Assembly (NCBI GenBank): GCA_040429635.1
Contig: CP158972.1
Location: 2,676,001-2,740,000, forward strand
Source of the DNA: Tamlana crocina
Lineage (GTDB): Bacteria > Bacteroidota > Bacteroidia > Flavobacteriales > Flavobacteriaceae
Length of the DNA stretch: 64,000 bases
Direction: 5' to 3'
The position numbers and the translations under genes were made by a program. Positions 56,787 to 64,000 of the stretch are shown in pieces. Numbering within the stretch: the first letter of the stretch is position 1; each line of letters starts with the position of its first letter. Under the pieces are notes generated by a model. That model ran no database searches. It was not told where the DNA came from and worked only from the letters and a program-made list of their open reading frames with translations.

Positions 56787-57839
56787 TTATATAGAGTTAC
56801 CAATTCCTACTAAAACAACTGAAAGTAAAATTACAACAATACCTGCTGTTATTGTTAGTTTAGTCTTTTTAGCAACACCTTTCCATTCCTTTCTATAGAT
56901 ACCCCAAAGGTTCGCTGTTAAAATAATGGTGGACATATGTAAAATCCAAGAACTAGCACCACTACCCAATTTGCTCTCTCCCATACCATAAAAGAAGAAT
57001 TGCAAAAACCATATAGTTCCTGCTAAAGCAGAAAATAGTAAATTTTTAGAAATTGGTGTTTGCTTGTTTGTAAAGTCTTTATAGGCCTTATTTTTAATAC
57101 TTAAATAAGTTGTCCAGATGAAATTTGTTACCAAACCGCCCCAAAGAATTACAACAAAAGTAACGTTGTTTGCATACAAATGGTCATAACCTGCGGCAAC
57201 TGCTGCATCTGCTAGTGGTTTTCCTGCCTCAATCCCAAAGCTAAAAAATGCACTTAGTATTCCAGAAAGTGTAGCCACAATCAGCCCTTTTACTAAATTA
57301 AATTCTAGAACACTTTTCTTTTTTTCCTCCTCAGAAAGTTCTCCTTCTTTCATCATGCCTGCTTTACCAGAAAGAATAATACCTAGTAAACAAACCAAAA
57401 CCCCCAATAAAACTACTCTTCCACCTGATGAAGCTAACATCTCTGTAAACGTAGTTTTACCTGCTTCAGGATTAAAATTATAATATATTGAAGGCACTAA
57501 TGCTCCAAAAACTGAGCAAAAACCAAGTACAACAGAGTTCCCTAAAGACATGCCCAAATAACGCACCCCCAAACCATAAGACAATCCTCCTACACCCCAT
57601 AGCAGTCCCATTAAAAAAGTAAAACCAATAATTGTACTAGGGCTAGCAGTAATAATTTCTAAAAAACCCGGAACTGTTAAATAAGCAGCTATTGGCGGCA
57701 CAATGAGCCAAGACATTACGCCTCCTACCATCCAATAGGTTTCCCAAGACCAACCTTTTACTTTGTTGTAAGGCATGTAAAAGCTACCTGCTGCTATACC
57801 TCCTAACGAATGAAATAATACTCCTAATATTGCTTGCAT
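56787..57839 (-). CDS. rhaT: L-rhamnose:proton symporter
   Basis: This 350-residue integral inner-membrane protein matches RhaT: MQAILGVLFHSLGGIAAGSF at the start, the family signature SFYMPYNKVKGWSWETYWM, about ten hydrophobic helices, GLLWGVGGLSYGLGVRYLG, and ends VLVGIGNSI. It imports L-rhamnose with H+. Together with rhaM it shows rhamnose as a major product. A second, broken copy of its tail lies at 52008-52125. It stands between GH3 and sulfatase genes. Confidence 0.95.
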   Translation of the reverse strand: MQAILGVLFHSLGGIAAGSFYMPYNKVKGWSWETYWMVGGVMSWLIVPPIAAYLTVPGFLEIITASPSTIIGFTFLMGLLWGVGGLSYGLGVRYLGMSLGNSVVLGFCSVFGALVPSIYYNFNPEAGKTTFTEMLASSGGRVVLLGVLVCLLGIILSGKAGMMKEGELSEEEKKKSVLEFNLVKGLIVATLSGILSAFFSFGIEAGKPLADAAVAAGYDHLYANNVTFVVILWGGLVTNFIWTTYLSIKNKAYKDFTNKQTPISKNLLFSALAGTIWFLQFFFYGMGESKLGSGASSWILHMSTIILTANLWGIYRKEWKGVAKKTKLTITAGIVVILLSVVLVGIGNSI

Positions 57840-57878
57840 CTTTTTTTAATTTAAATCCTAATTCTATTTTGAATGCTG

Positions 57879-60155
57879 TTATTTTAATCGAAATGATGTT
57901 TTCTTATATTCTTGAGAAGACGTACCAATCATAACTTCATAATCTCCAGCCTCTAAAACAGGCTTCATTTCTATTCCTGTAAAAACTAACATTTCTGGTC
58001 TAATTGTAAACTCAACCGTTTTTGTTTCATTTGGTTTTAATTCAATTTTTTCAAAACCTTTTAGCTCTTTATCAGGTCGCAATACCGAACCAAACATATC
58101 TTTAACATACATTTGCACCACTTCTTTAGCCGTAACTTTTCCTGTATTGGTAACATTTACACTTACTTTTATGATTCCATCTCTTTCTAAAACATCACTT
58201 GATAATTTAGGTTCCGAATATGCGAACTTGGTATAACTCAATCCAAAACCAAAAGGATATAATGGTCCAGATTCTAAAAATAAATAATCTTTAAAGAAAC
58301 TAATTTCTTTCATACTATAATGGTAAGGAATTTGACCAATTGTACGTGGCACCGTTACAGGTAACTTCCCTGAAGGAGAAAACTCTCCAAACAATGCTTT
58401 TGCGATTAACTCATCGCCAAATTCTGTCATTTCCCAACAATCTAAAACAGCATCAGCATTTTCATTTATAACGTTAAATGCCAACGTTCTTCGGTGTTTT
58501 AACACCACAATAACAGGTTTGCCTAAAGCTTTTACTCTTTGAATTAACTCATTTTGTTCCCCAACAGGTTCAATTGTGGCACGATCTCCAATAACCCATT
58601 TAAAAAAGGTTGCTTCTTGGGCTGTAAAACGATCTCCTCCAACAAAAAGTATGGAAATATCGGCATCTTTAGCAAGATTTACCATTTTATCAAGAGCTTT
58701 GTCATTTCTTGGTGTTAACTCAGGATGTTTCGTATTTCTGTTTGTTAATTCATATCCTTTTTCTGCAACAAAAGAAACTTTTTTACCAGCTATTTTATTA
58801 AAAGCACTTACTGTTTCTTCACCTAAAAGAGGACCAATTAAAGCTATTTTACGAGGTGTTTTTTTACTTAGAGGTAATATATCATTCTCGTTTTTTAATA
58901 AAACCAAAGACTCTTGATCCATCTTTTTAGCTAACAACAGGTTAGTTTTAGAACGCACTTCTTTCTTTGTTTCATTAGCATCTATATATGGATTGTCAAA
59001 AAGTCCTAAAATAAATTTTGTGCGTAACATATTTGCTGCTGCCCTATCAATATAAGGCAGTAAACTTGGATCCTTTTTCACCATTTCTGGAAGGAGTACA
59101 TATACGTCTTCACTATATAAATCTAAATCCACTCCTGCTTTTAAACCAAGTTTTACAGCTTCTTCCTTATTTTCTGCTACCTTCATTAGAAAGTTTAAAC
59201 GCCCAACATCATAAGCATCGGAAACCACATAACCATTAAACCCCCACTGATTACGTAACAATTCTGTTAACAGCCATGGGTTTCCATGACTCGCTACTCC
59301 ATTAATATCTCCATGAGATGGCATTATGGCTAAAGCATGCCCTCTTTGAACTGCCGCTTTAAAAGGAGGTAATAATTCATCTCGTAAAACACGAGGAGAA
59401 ACCTCTACAGCAGCAAAATTACGACCACCAACCACTTGGCTATACCCAGCAAAATGCTTCACAACGGCGCCAATATGTGTCGTATTAGGAGCGCTTTTAT
59501 CATAACTACCCTGCACACCCTTTACTGCTGCGACTAACATTTCTGTAGTTAAATAAGTATCTTCTCCATAACCTTCACTCATTCTTCCAAAACGAGGGTC
59601 TCTGGCAATATCTCCAACTGGTGAATGTACCATATGCCATCCTCTTAAACGAGATTCGCGCCCAATAACACTCCAAACATCATTGGTAAGTTCTAAATTC
59701 CAAGAAGTTGCTAAATTAAGTGGGCGACCAAAAACAGTACATCCTTTAGCATCTACACCATTGTAGGCTTCTCCAACAAATAACGTAGGAATTCCAAATC
59801 GATTTGATTCTATAATCTTTTTTTGAAGTTTATTATTTAGTCTTGCAGATTCTTCAGGAGATTCTTCTTGAAAAGGAAATTTTATACCACCTAAACTGTT
59901 TGATAAATGTGGTTTACCCCATTGGGTTATAACCAAGGCTCCATCTGTACCTTTTTTTGTAATCCTATGAGCTCCAAACATTAACATTTGACCAACTTTT
60001 TCTTCAACGGTCATTCTACTCAATAAATCACTTACTCTTTCTTCAATTGGTAGAGAAGCGTCTTTATAGATTAATTTTTGTGCGGTAATTATTGATGGTA
60101 ATATCATCAAAATAATTGATAAAATACGTGTGTTATAGTTTGATAAAAACTTCAT
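57879..60155 (-). CDS. GH3 glycosidase, beta-xylosidase/glucosidase-like
   Basis: This 758-residue exported enzyme has a signal ending SIITAQK. Its barrel has VEEKVGQMLMFGAHR, GAVVKHFAGYSQVVGGRN, nucleophile Asp313 in GYVVSDAYDVGRL. An alpha/beta sandwich follows (ISILFVGGDRFTAQEATF) and an FnIII-like C-terminus (VQMYVKDMFGSVLRPDKELK). It differs clearly from the GH3 at 38670 in the acid/base loop (GGDRFTAQEAT in place of GGDRADLDL), so the two probably have different specificity. Release of xylose from Xyl-Rha fragments is a reasonable guess. It lies 40 bases upstream of rhaT in the same direction. Confidence 0.9.
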   Translation of the reverse strand: MKFLSNYNTRILSIILMILPSIITAQKLIYKDASLPIEERVSDLLSRMTVEEKVGQMLMFGAHRITKKGTDGALVITQWGKPHLSNSLGGIKFPFQEESPEESARLNNKLQKKIIESNRFGIPTLFVGEAYNGVDAKGCTVFGRPLNLATSWNLELTNDVWSVIGRESRLRGWHMVHSPVGDIARDPRFGRMSEGYGEDTYLTTEMLVAAVKGVQGSYDKSAPNTTHIGAVVKHFAGYSQVVGGRNFAAVEVSPRVLRDELLPPFKAAVQRGHALAIMPSHGDINGVASHGNPWLLTELLRNQWGFNGYVVSDAYDVGRLNFLMKVAENKEEAVKLGLKAGVDLDLYSEDVYVLLPEMVKKDPSLLPYIDRAAANMLRTKFILGLFDNPYIDANETKKEVRSKTNLLLAKKMDQESLVLLKNENDILPLSKKTPRKIALIGPLLGEETVSAFNKIAGKKVSFVAEKGYELTNRNTKHPELTPRNDKALDKMVNLAKDADISILFVGGDRFTAQEATFFKWVIGDRATIEPVGEQNELIQRVKALGKPVIVVLKHRRTLAFNVINENADAVLDCWEMTEFGDELIAKALFGEFSPSGKLPVTVPRTIGQIPYHYSMKEISFFKDYLFLESGPLYPFGFGLSYTKFAYSEPKLSSDVLERDGIIKVSVNVTNTGKVTAKEVVQMYVKDMFGSVLRPDKELKGFEKIELKPNETKTVEFTIRPEMLVFTGIEMKPVLEAGDYEVMIGTSSQEYKKTSFRLK

Positions 60156-60179
60156 TTTTCAGTTAAATTTTAAATAGGG

Positions 60180-61598
60180 TTATTTTTCGTTGATATACTC
60201 TGGATTTAATTCAATAGGTATTGGAGCATTGGTTGTTTTCCACCAGCTTTTTAAATCGCCTAATAATTCTTCTTTTTTACTTGATTTTGCAGATGCCAGA
60301 TTATTTAATTCTCCAATATCTTCAGCTAAATTGTACAATTCTATACCATCGTCTTCAAAATAATAATGCAATTTCCAATCGCCTTTTCGTATTACAGAAC
60401 CTGGGCGTGTTCTAAATAAAGGGTCTCTATTTTCATTATCGTTTTTATAATAAGCCTGAAGATAGATAGGAAAATGCCAAAATAAGGAACGCTCTAACTT
60501 GTCTTCATTTCCTTCTAAAATTGAAGATAGATTATTACCATCTAAAGCTAAACTAGAATTTTTCACTCCAGCATATTTCAAAATTGTTGGAAATACATCT
60601 AAGTTAGATATGGGTACTTCACTCTTAACATTTGGTTTAATTCTATCGTTTAAGACAAAGAAAAACGGCTCTCTAATACCACCCTCATAATAACTGCCCT
60701 TTCCTGCTCGCAAGGGTTTTTGTTTAGTAATACCATACAAACCACCATTATCTGAGGTAAATACAATCAAAGTATTATCAAAAAGATTTTTGTCTTTTAG
60801 TACTTTGATGAGCAACCCAATATTTCTATCTAAATTATCCACCATAGTTGCGTAATTTGAATTTCCTTGACCATTCCAAGACGCTTTATTTTTGTATTTA
60901 GGTAACAAACTATCTACTGGCATTATGGGCGTGTGTACTGCATAAGGCGAATAATAGAGAAAAAAGGGAGATGAAATTGTATCTACAAATTTCAATGTGT
61001 TTTCCATTATCAAATCGGTTAAATATTCGCTTTTTCCTTTCTCCAGTTTTACATTTTTGTAGGGAGGATTATAGCTTCTTGGAGCTCCTGCATGACTTCC
61101 TCCAATATTCACATCAAACCCATATTCTAAGGGGTTGTGACTCAAGTGCCATTTCCCTGCATGACAGGTTTTATAACCATTCTTTTTTAAAACCTTAGGA
61201 ATGATTGCATGAGTTGGTGCTAATATGGTTGTATTTGGTGTTGGAATAAGTTTTCGGTCTCTCGATTGTCCTCTTTCAGAAGAATTAACCGTGTAAATAC
61301 CATGACGTGGTGTCCATAACCCTGTCATTAAACAGGCTCTACTCGGCGCACAATTCGCTGATGCGGCATAGCCATTTGTAAATACCATACCTTGAGCAGA
61401 AAGCGCATCAATATTTGGTGTTTCGTAATACTCACTTCCCATAAAACCTACATCTCGCCAACCCATATCATCTACATTAATGATAACGATATTGGGTTTG
61501 GTATTTTGCTTTCGATTTGATTTGCTATTACAAGAGCTAATCAAGGTACTCAAAAGAGTGAATAGTATTAGATGTATTCTCATATTTAGGTGATGCAA
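60180..61598 (-). CDS. S1-family sulfatase, lipoprotein
   Basis: This 472-residue sulfatase has a lipobox (LISSC), IVIINVDDMGWRDVG, maturation motif CAPSRACLMTG with Cys83, AGKWHLSHNPLEYGFD, and VFTSDNGGLYGITKQ. A Met five codons in (61583, MRIHLILFTL) is the more natural start for its signal peptide. It resembles the sulfatase at 47364 in architecture. Immediately upstream, at 61606-61880, lies a broken sulfatase tail, showing duplication and loss in this region. All active-site elements are present. Confidence 0.88.
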   Translation of the reverse strand: MHHLNMRIHLILFTLLSTLISSCNSKSNRKQNTKPNIVIINVDDMGWRDVGFMGSEYYETPNIDALSAQGMVFTNGYAASANCAPSRACLMTGLWTPRHGIYTVNSSERGQSRDRKLIPTPNTTILAPTHAIIPKVLKKNGYKTCHAGKWHLSHNPLEYGFDVNIGGSHAGAPRSYNPPYKNVKLEKGKSEYLTDLIMENTLKFVDTISSPFFLYYSPYAVHTPIMPVDSLLPKYKNKASWNGQGNSNYATMVDNLDRNIGLLIKVLKDKNLFDNTLIVFTSDNGGLYGITKQKPLRAGKGSYYEGGIREPFFFVLNDRIKPNVKSEVPISNLDVFPTILKYAGVKNSSLALDGNNLSSILEGNEDKLERSLFWHFPIYLQAYYKNDNENRDPLFRTRPGSVIRKGDWKLHYYFEDDGIELYNLAEDIGELNNLASAKSSKKEELLGDLKSWWKTTNAPIPIELNPEYINEK

Positions 61599-61605
61599 AT
61601 GATTA

Positions 61606-61880
61606 TTTTTTAAGCGTCTTTTTTATCAAAGGAAACTCTAGATGTTCTGTTCTAGAATTATTGATTAAATATAATAGTTCTTTGGTTTTTTCAGGATGCT
61701 GTTCTTACAATATTATTTTGCTCGCTTATATCCTGATTTAGGTTGTAAAGGTCCACAGGTTTCTGGTCAAACTTTACAACTTTCCAATTTTTTTTTCTTA
61801 CTGCTTGTATAGAGCCTTGTCTTTCGTTCCCCCCCCTAATATAAATAGCTGTGGTTTTGTTGCTGATTTTTATTTCTCAG
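61606..61880 (-). pseudogene. Sulfatase C-terminal remnant with several frameshifts
   Basis: The minus strand reads HSYLY, then after a shift at an eight-G run (61829-61836) NERQGSIQAVRKKNWKVV and KFDQKPVDLYNLNQDISEQN, stops after IVRTAS, and resumes in another frame as PEKTKELLYLINNSRTE. This is the C-terminal pattern of S1 sulfatases (WKxxKxxxxPxELYNLxxDxxExxNxA). The rest of the gene is absent. The fragment is decayed between an intact sulfatase and the CBM9/PKD gene. A sequencing error at the G run would explain only one of the breaks. Confidence 0.78.
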
Positions 61881-61921
61881 ATTGATAGTTTTCATTTTTA
61901 AGCATAAAAAACTATTTCAAC

Positions 61922-63010
61922 CTATTTTGTAACCACATCCCAAACTTTAGAGCGTATGGATTTGCCATCTTTATTTTCAACAGTAAGCACCACCGTCCAA
62001 TGGTCTCCTATATTGTATTGATGCACCGGATTTTGTTCACTAGATGTAGTTCCATCTCCAAAATCCCAAGTCCACTTTTCAACGTCACCAACAGACTCAT
62101 CTTTAAAAGCGAAAACACGCCTGTCTCTATCTACCTCAACAAAAGACCAATTGGCCTGCAATTCTGGCTTCAATTCGCTTATTAAAGGCATCAACCTAAA
62201 ATGATTCATAAAATCGCCATCATGAATCATTTTAATATTATGTGCTAGGTTTATAAAATCCTTTCTTTCCTTATTTTCGTCATCATAATCCAAAACACAC
62301 CATGATAAAGCAATAATTTCATTTTCTTTTAGTTTTGAAACCGCAGAACGGTCGATACCTTCAATGGCGGCATAATCGAATGGCGTAATCCAAAATTCCA
62401 TTTTAAGTGTTCCGGATTTTCCTTGTTCTAAATTATGTTGATAGGCAGCATTGGCATAAGGGAAGTCTTTAATCCAAGGCGTATTACCCCAAACCATGGC
62501 CCAGTCCTTATTTACGGCAGGCATAAAAACGTGGTAGTTCTGTGCATGCGCCCCATGACCTCTAAAATGTAATTCTTCAATAGGAATATGTTTTTTGTTT
62601 GCGTTCCATTTTTTTATGAAATTACCACCAGAAACATCGGCATCAACTACCAATTCAAAAATATCTTGTCTAATATCGAGTTGTTCAAATTCCCAGAAAT
62701 CATCAAAAACCTCAACGTAAAAATATAATCGGTTCAGGTCTTTTACCCATCCCACTTTAACACTGATATCCAAATCGTTTGCATCAAGATTAAAGCCAAT
62801 ACCATTAATAGATTCTTTCATTTGGTCTAAACCTATGGCATACGTATCTGGAACCAGATTCCAATCGGAAAAGTCGCCATCTATTCGCGGCATTTTGTGT
62901 TTTGGAAATTGAAAAATCGGGTAAATGGTATCGCGATTGGATTGGGCATGCGACTGTGGCATACCTAAACCAAAAAACATAATTACCAGAAAATAAAATA
63001 GTGAACGCAT
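61922..63010 (-). CDS. Exported CBM9-like and PKD-domain protein
   Basis: This 362-residue secreted protein has a signal ending QSHAQ. A CBM9/DOMON-type sugar-binding domain covers about 35-240 (KMPRIDGDFSDWNLVPDTYA, NRLYFYVEVFDDFWEFE, DIFELVVDADVSGGNF). A PKD domain covers about 290-362 (VEKWTWDFGDGTTSSEQNPV). No catalytic domain is seen. It probably binds the polymer or oligomers at the surface or in the periplasm and may assist the adjacent sulfatase, whose gene ends 4 bases upstream. A non-catalytic role is inferred from domain content only. Confidence 0.78.
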   Translation of the reverse strand: MRSLFYFLVIMFFGLGMPQSHAQSNRDTIYPIFQFPKHKMPRIDGDFSDWNLVPDTYAIGLDQMKESINGIGFNLDANDLDISVKVGWVKDLNRLYFYVEVFDDFWEFEQLDIRQDIFELVVDADVSGGNFIKKWNANKKHIPIEELHFRGHGAHAQNYHVFMPAVNKDWAMVWGNTPWIKDFPYANAAYQHNLEQGKSGTLKMEFWITPFDYAAIEGIDRSAVSKLKENEIIALSWCVLDYDDENKERKDFINLAHNIKMIHDGDFMNHFRLMPLISELKPELQANWSFVEVDRDRRVFAFKDESVGDVEKWTWDFGDGTTSSEQNPVHQYNIGDHWTVVLTVENKDGKSIRSKVWDVVTK

Positions 63011-63013
63011 TTT

Positions 63014-64000
63014 CTATTTTTTAGTCCTATCAATTCTTTTTGCCACACGCAAACCTCCTTTTTGAATTCCTATATCTTCTGGATGATATTTTTCTGGGTC
63101 GAATGTTGGATTTGGAATTGGCACCACTGTGTTGGCATCCTTTAAATGGGCTTCAATAATAGCATCTAATTGTTTTACTTTTTCGGGATACTTTGCGGCA
63201 AGATTATGTACCTCCCCAATATCTTGCTTTAAATTGTATAAGAAATATTGGTGTGCAAAATCCTGTCCGTTATGAAACACTCTTATGAGCTTCCATTCAC
63301 CTTCATGAACTGAAACCGATGGCGGCAACCAATCTGGTATTTTAGGCTGATCAGGAAAGAACGTGATTATTGGTCCCCTATCCTGATCTTCTCCTTTTAA
63401 GGCGTTGGCAATATCAACACCATCAATGTTATGTTTTTTAGGTAATTTAATGCCTAACTGATTCAATATTGTTGGGTAAAAATCGGTTGATTGAATCATA
63501 ACATCTGATCTAGATCCAGGTGCTGTTAATTTTGGCCAAGCCACGATGCAAGGCACTCTTGTTCCGCCTTCATAAATCGTAGCTTTACCACCTCTTAAAG
63601 GACGGTTACTGGTTGGTTCTGTAATAAATTCTTCTCCTGATTGCGTTGTTTCACGAATTCCATTATACATGTTTCCTCCATTATCACTAAAAAATACAAT
63701 GGCGGTTCTATCACTAATGCCTAACCTATCAATTTCATCTAAAAGTCTCCCAACTGCTTGGTCTAAAGAATGTACCATAGCTGCGTAGGTTGGCGAATGT
63801 TGTAAGTCTGTAAAATCTATTTTAGACTGGTAATATTTTATTAAACTTTCTTTAGCATCAAAAGGGGCATGTACCGAAAATTGCCAGTAATTCATAAAAA
63901 ATGGCTCATTTAAATCTATAGAACGTAACCAGTTAATGGCTTCATCTGCCATTCTATCTTCAATGTGCTCATTTTCATAATTCGCTTTAAAATTTGGGTA
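63014..64000 (-). CDS. S1-family sulfatase, N-terminal part beyond window
   Basis: The frame is open from the right edge (reading YPNFKANYENEHIEDRMA...) to a stop at 63014, giving at least 328 residues. The visible part has the sulfatase core: FFMNYWQFSVHAPFD, MVHSLDQAVGRLLDEID, the metal-site region IVFFSDNGGNMYNG, TIYEGGTRVPCIVAWPK, and a C-terminal WKLIRVFHNG. The formylglycine motif lies outside the window, so activity cannot be judged. A Met at 63952 is internal to the fold and is not a start. It is followed by the CBM9/PKD gene. Confidence 0.85.
   Translation of the reverse strand, partial: YPNFKANYENEHIEDRMADEAINWLRSIDLNEPFFMNYWQFSVHAPFDAKESLIKYYQSKIDFTDLQHSPTYAAMVHSLDQAVGRLLDEIDRLGISDRTAIVFFSDNGGNMYNGIRETTQSGEEFITEPTSNRPLRGGKATIYEGGTRVPCIVAWPKLTAPGSRSDVMIQSTDFYPTILNQLGIKLPKKHNIDGVDIANALKGEDQDRGPIITFFPDQPKIPDWLPPSVSVHEGEWKLIRVFHNGQDFAHQYFLYNLKQDIGEVHNLAAKYPEKVKQLDAIIEAHLKDANTVVPIPNPTFDPEKYHPEDIGIQKGGLRVAKRIDRTKK

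Noticed and set aside
61829-61836. The run of eight G/C as a sequencing error that would restore a sulfatase gene
   Set aside because: Other breaks near 61697 and the missing N-terminal two thirds remain, so it is a true remnant even if this run is wrong.
63014-63952. The Met at 63952 as the start of the right-edge sulfatase
   Set aside because: The frame stays open to base 64000, and the protein from this Met would lack the sulfatase N-terminus and active site.

Overview
The window is an AT-rich stretch that looks like a marine Flavobacteriaceae genome (Formosa/Zobellia/Algibacter type). Signs are SusC/SusD partners, many Sec lipoproteins, Por-type (T9SS) C-terminal sorting domains, start regions without Shine-Dalgarno sequences, and a very high density of sulfatases and glycosidases. 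Nearly every real gene is on the minus strand, so the cluster reads from right to left.

The region from about 1.3 kb to the right edge is one large polysaccharide utilization locus (PUL). Its gene set points to ulvan, the sulfated rhamnose / glucuronate-iduronate / xylose polysaccharide of green algae. It holds three GH78 and one GH106 alpha-L-rhamnosidases, a heparinase-fold PL40-like lyase, two BNR-4 beta-propeller proteins resembling PL24/PL25 ulvan lyases, eight S1-type sulfatases, two GH2, two GH3, one GH43, one GH5 and one GH39-like enzyme. It also holds L-rhamnose handling genes (rhaM mutarotase, rhaT symporter) and uronate catabolism genes (uxuA and an SDR mannonate oxidoreductase). 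The layout resembles the ulvan PUL described for Formosa agariphila; this comparison is from memory and was not computed.

Layout, left to right: (a) 1-1.32 kb, an edge with the start of a DsbD-N-like protein, a frameshifted tail of an M16 peptidase and other debris, closed by two hairpin terminators. (b) 1.37-3.4 kb, uxuA and its SDR partner. (c) 3.6-31 kb, a tightly packed run: PL40-like lyase, DUF1961 protein, sulfatases, GH2, a six-hairpin enzyme, a sulfatase with an atypical active-site motif, a BNR-4 lyase candidate, GH106, GH2, sulfatase, GH43 and two tandem GH78. (d) 31.2-31.9 kb, a broken beta-helix lyase-like gene. (e) 31.9-38.7 kb, T9SS-exported and binding proteins with rhaM. (f) 38.7-47 kb, GH3, GH5, SusD, SusC. 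(g) 47.4-64 kb, sulfatases, GH78, GH39-like, an exported enolase-superfamily protein, rhaT, GH3, a CBM9/PKD protein and a sulfatase cut by the edge.

Likely flow: surface lyases cut the chain, SusC/SusD import oligomers, periplasmic sulfatases and glycosidases alternate to give monomers, RhaT takes up rhamnose, RhaM interconverts its anomers, and UxuA with the SDR feeds uronate carbon to 2-keto-3-deoxygluconate. The remaining KDG and rhamnose catabolic genes, the sulfatase-maturation enzyme and the transcriptional regulator are not in the window.

The observations most worth follow-up are an AACAGGACA-type motif upstream of several transcription-unit heads, four gene remnants (rhaT tail, sulfatase tail, beta-helix lyase, M16 tail), a sulfatase whose CxPxR motif reads CSPSL, and several exported enzymes with no clear assignment. 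No tRNA, rRNA, CRISPR array or insertion sequence was recognised.
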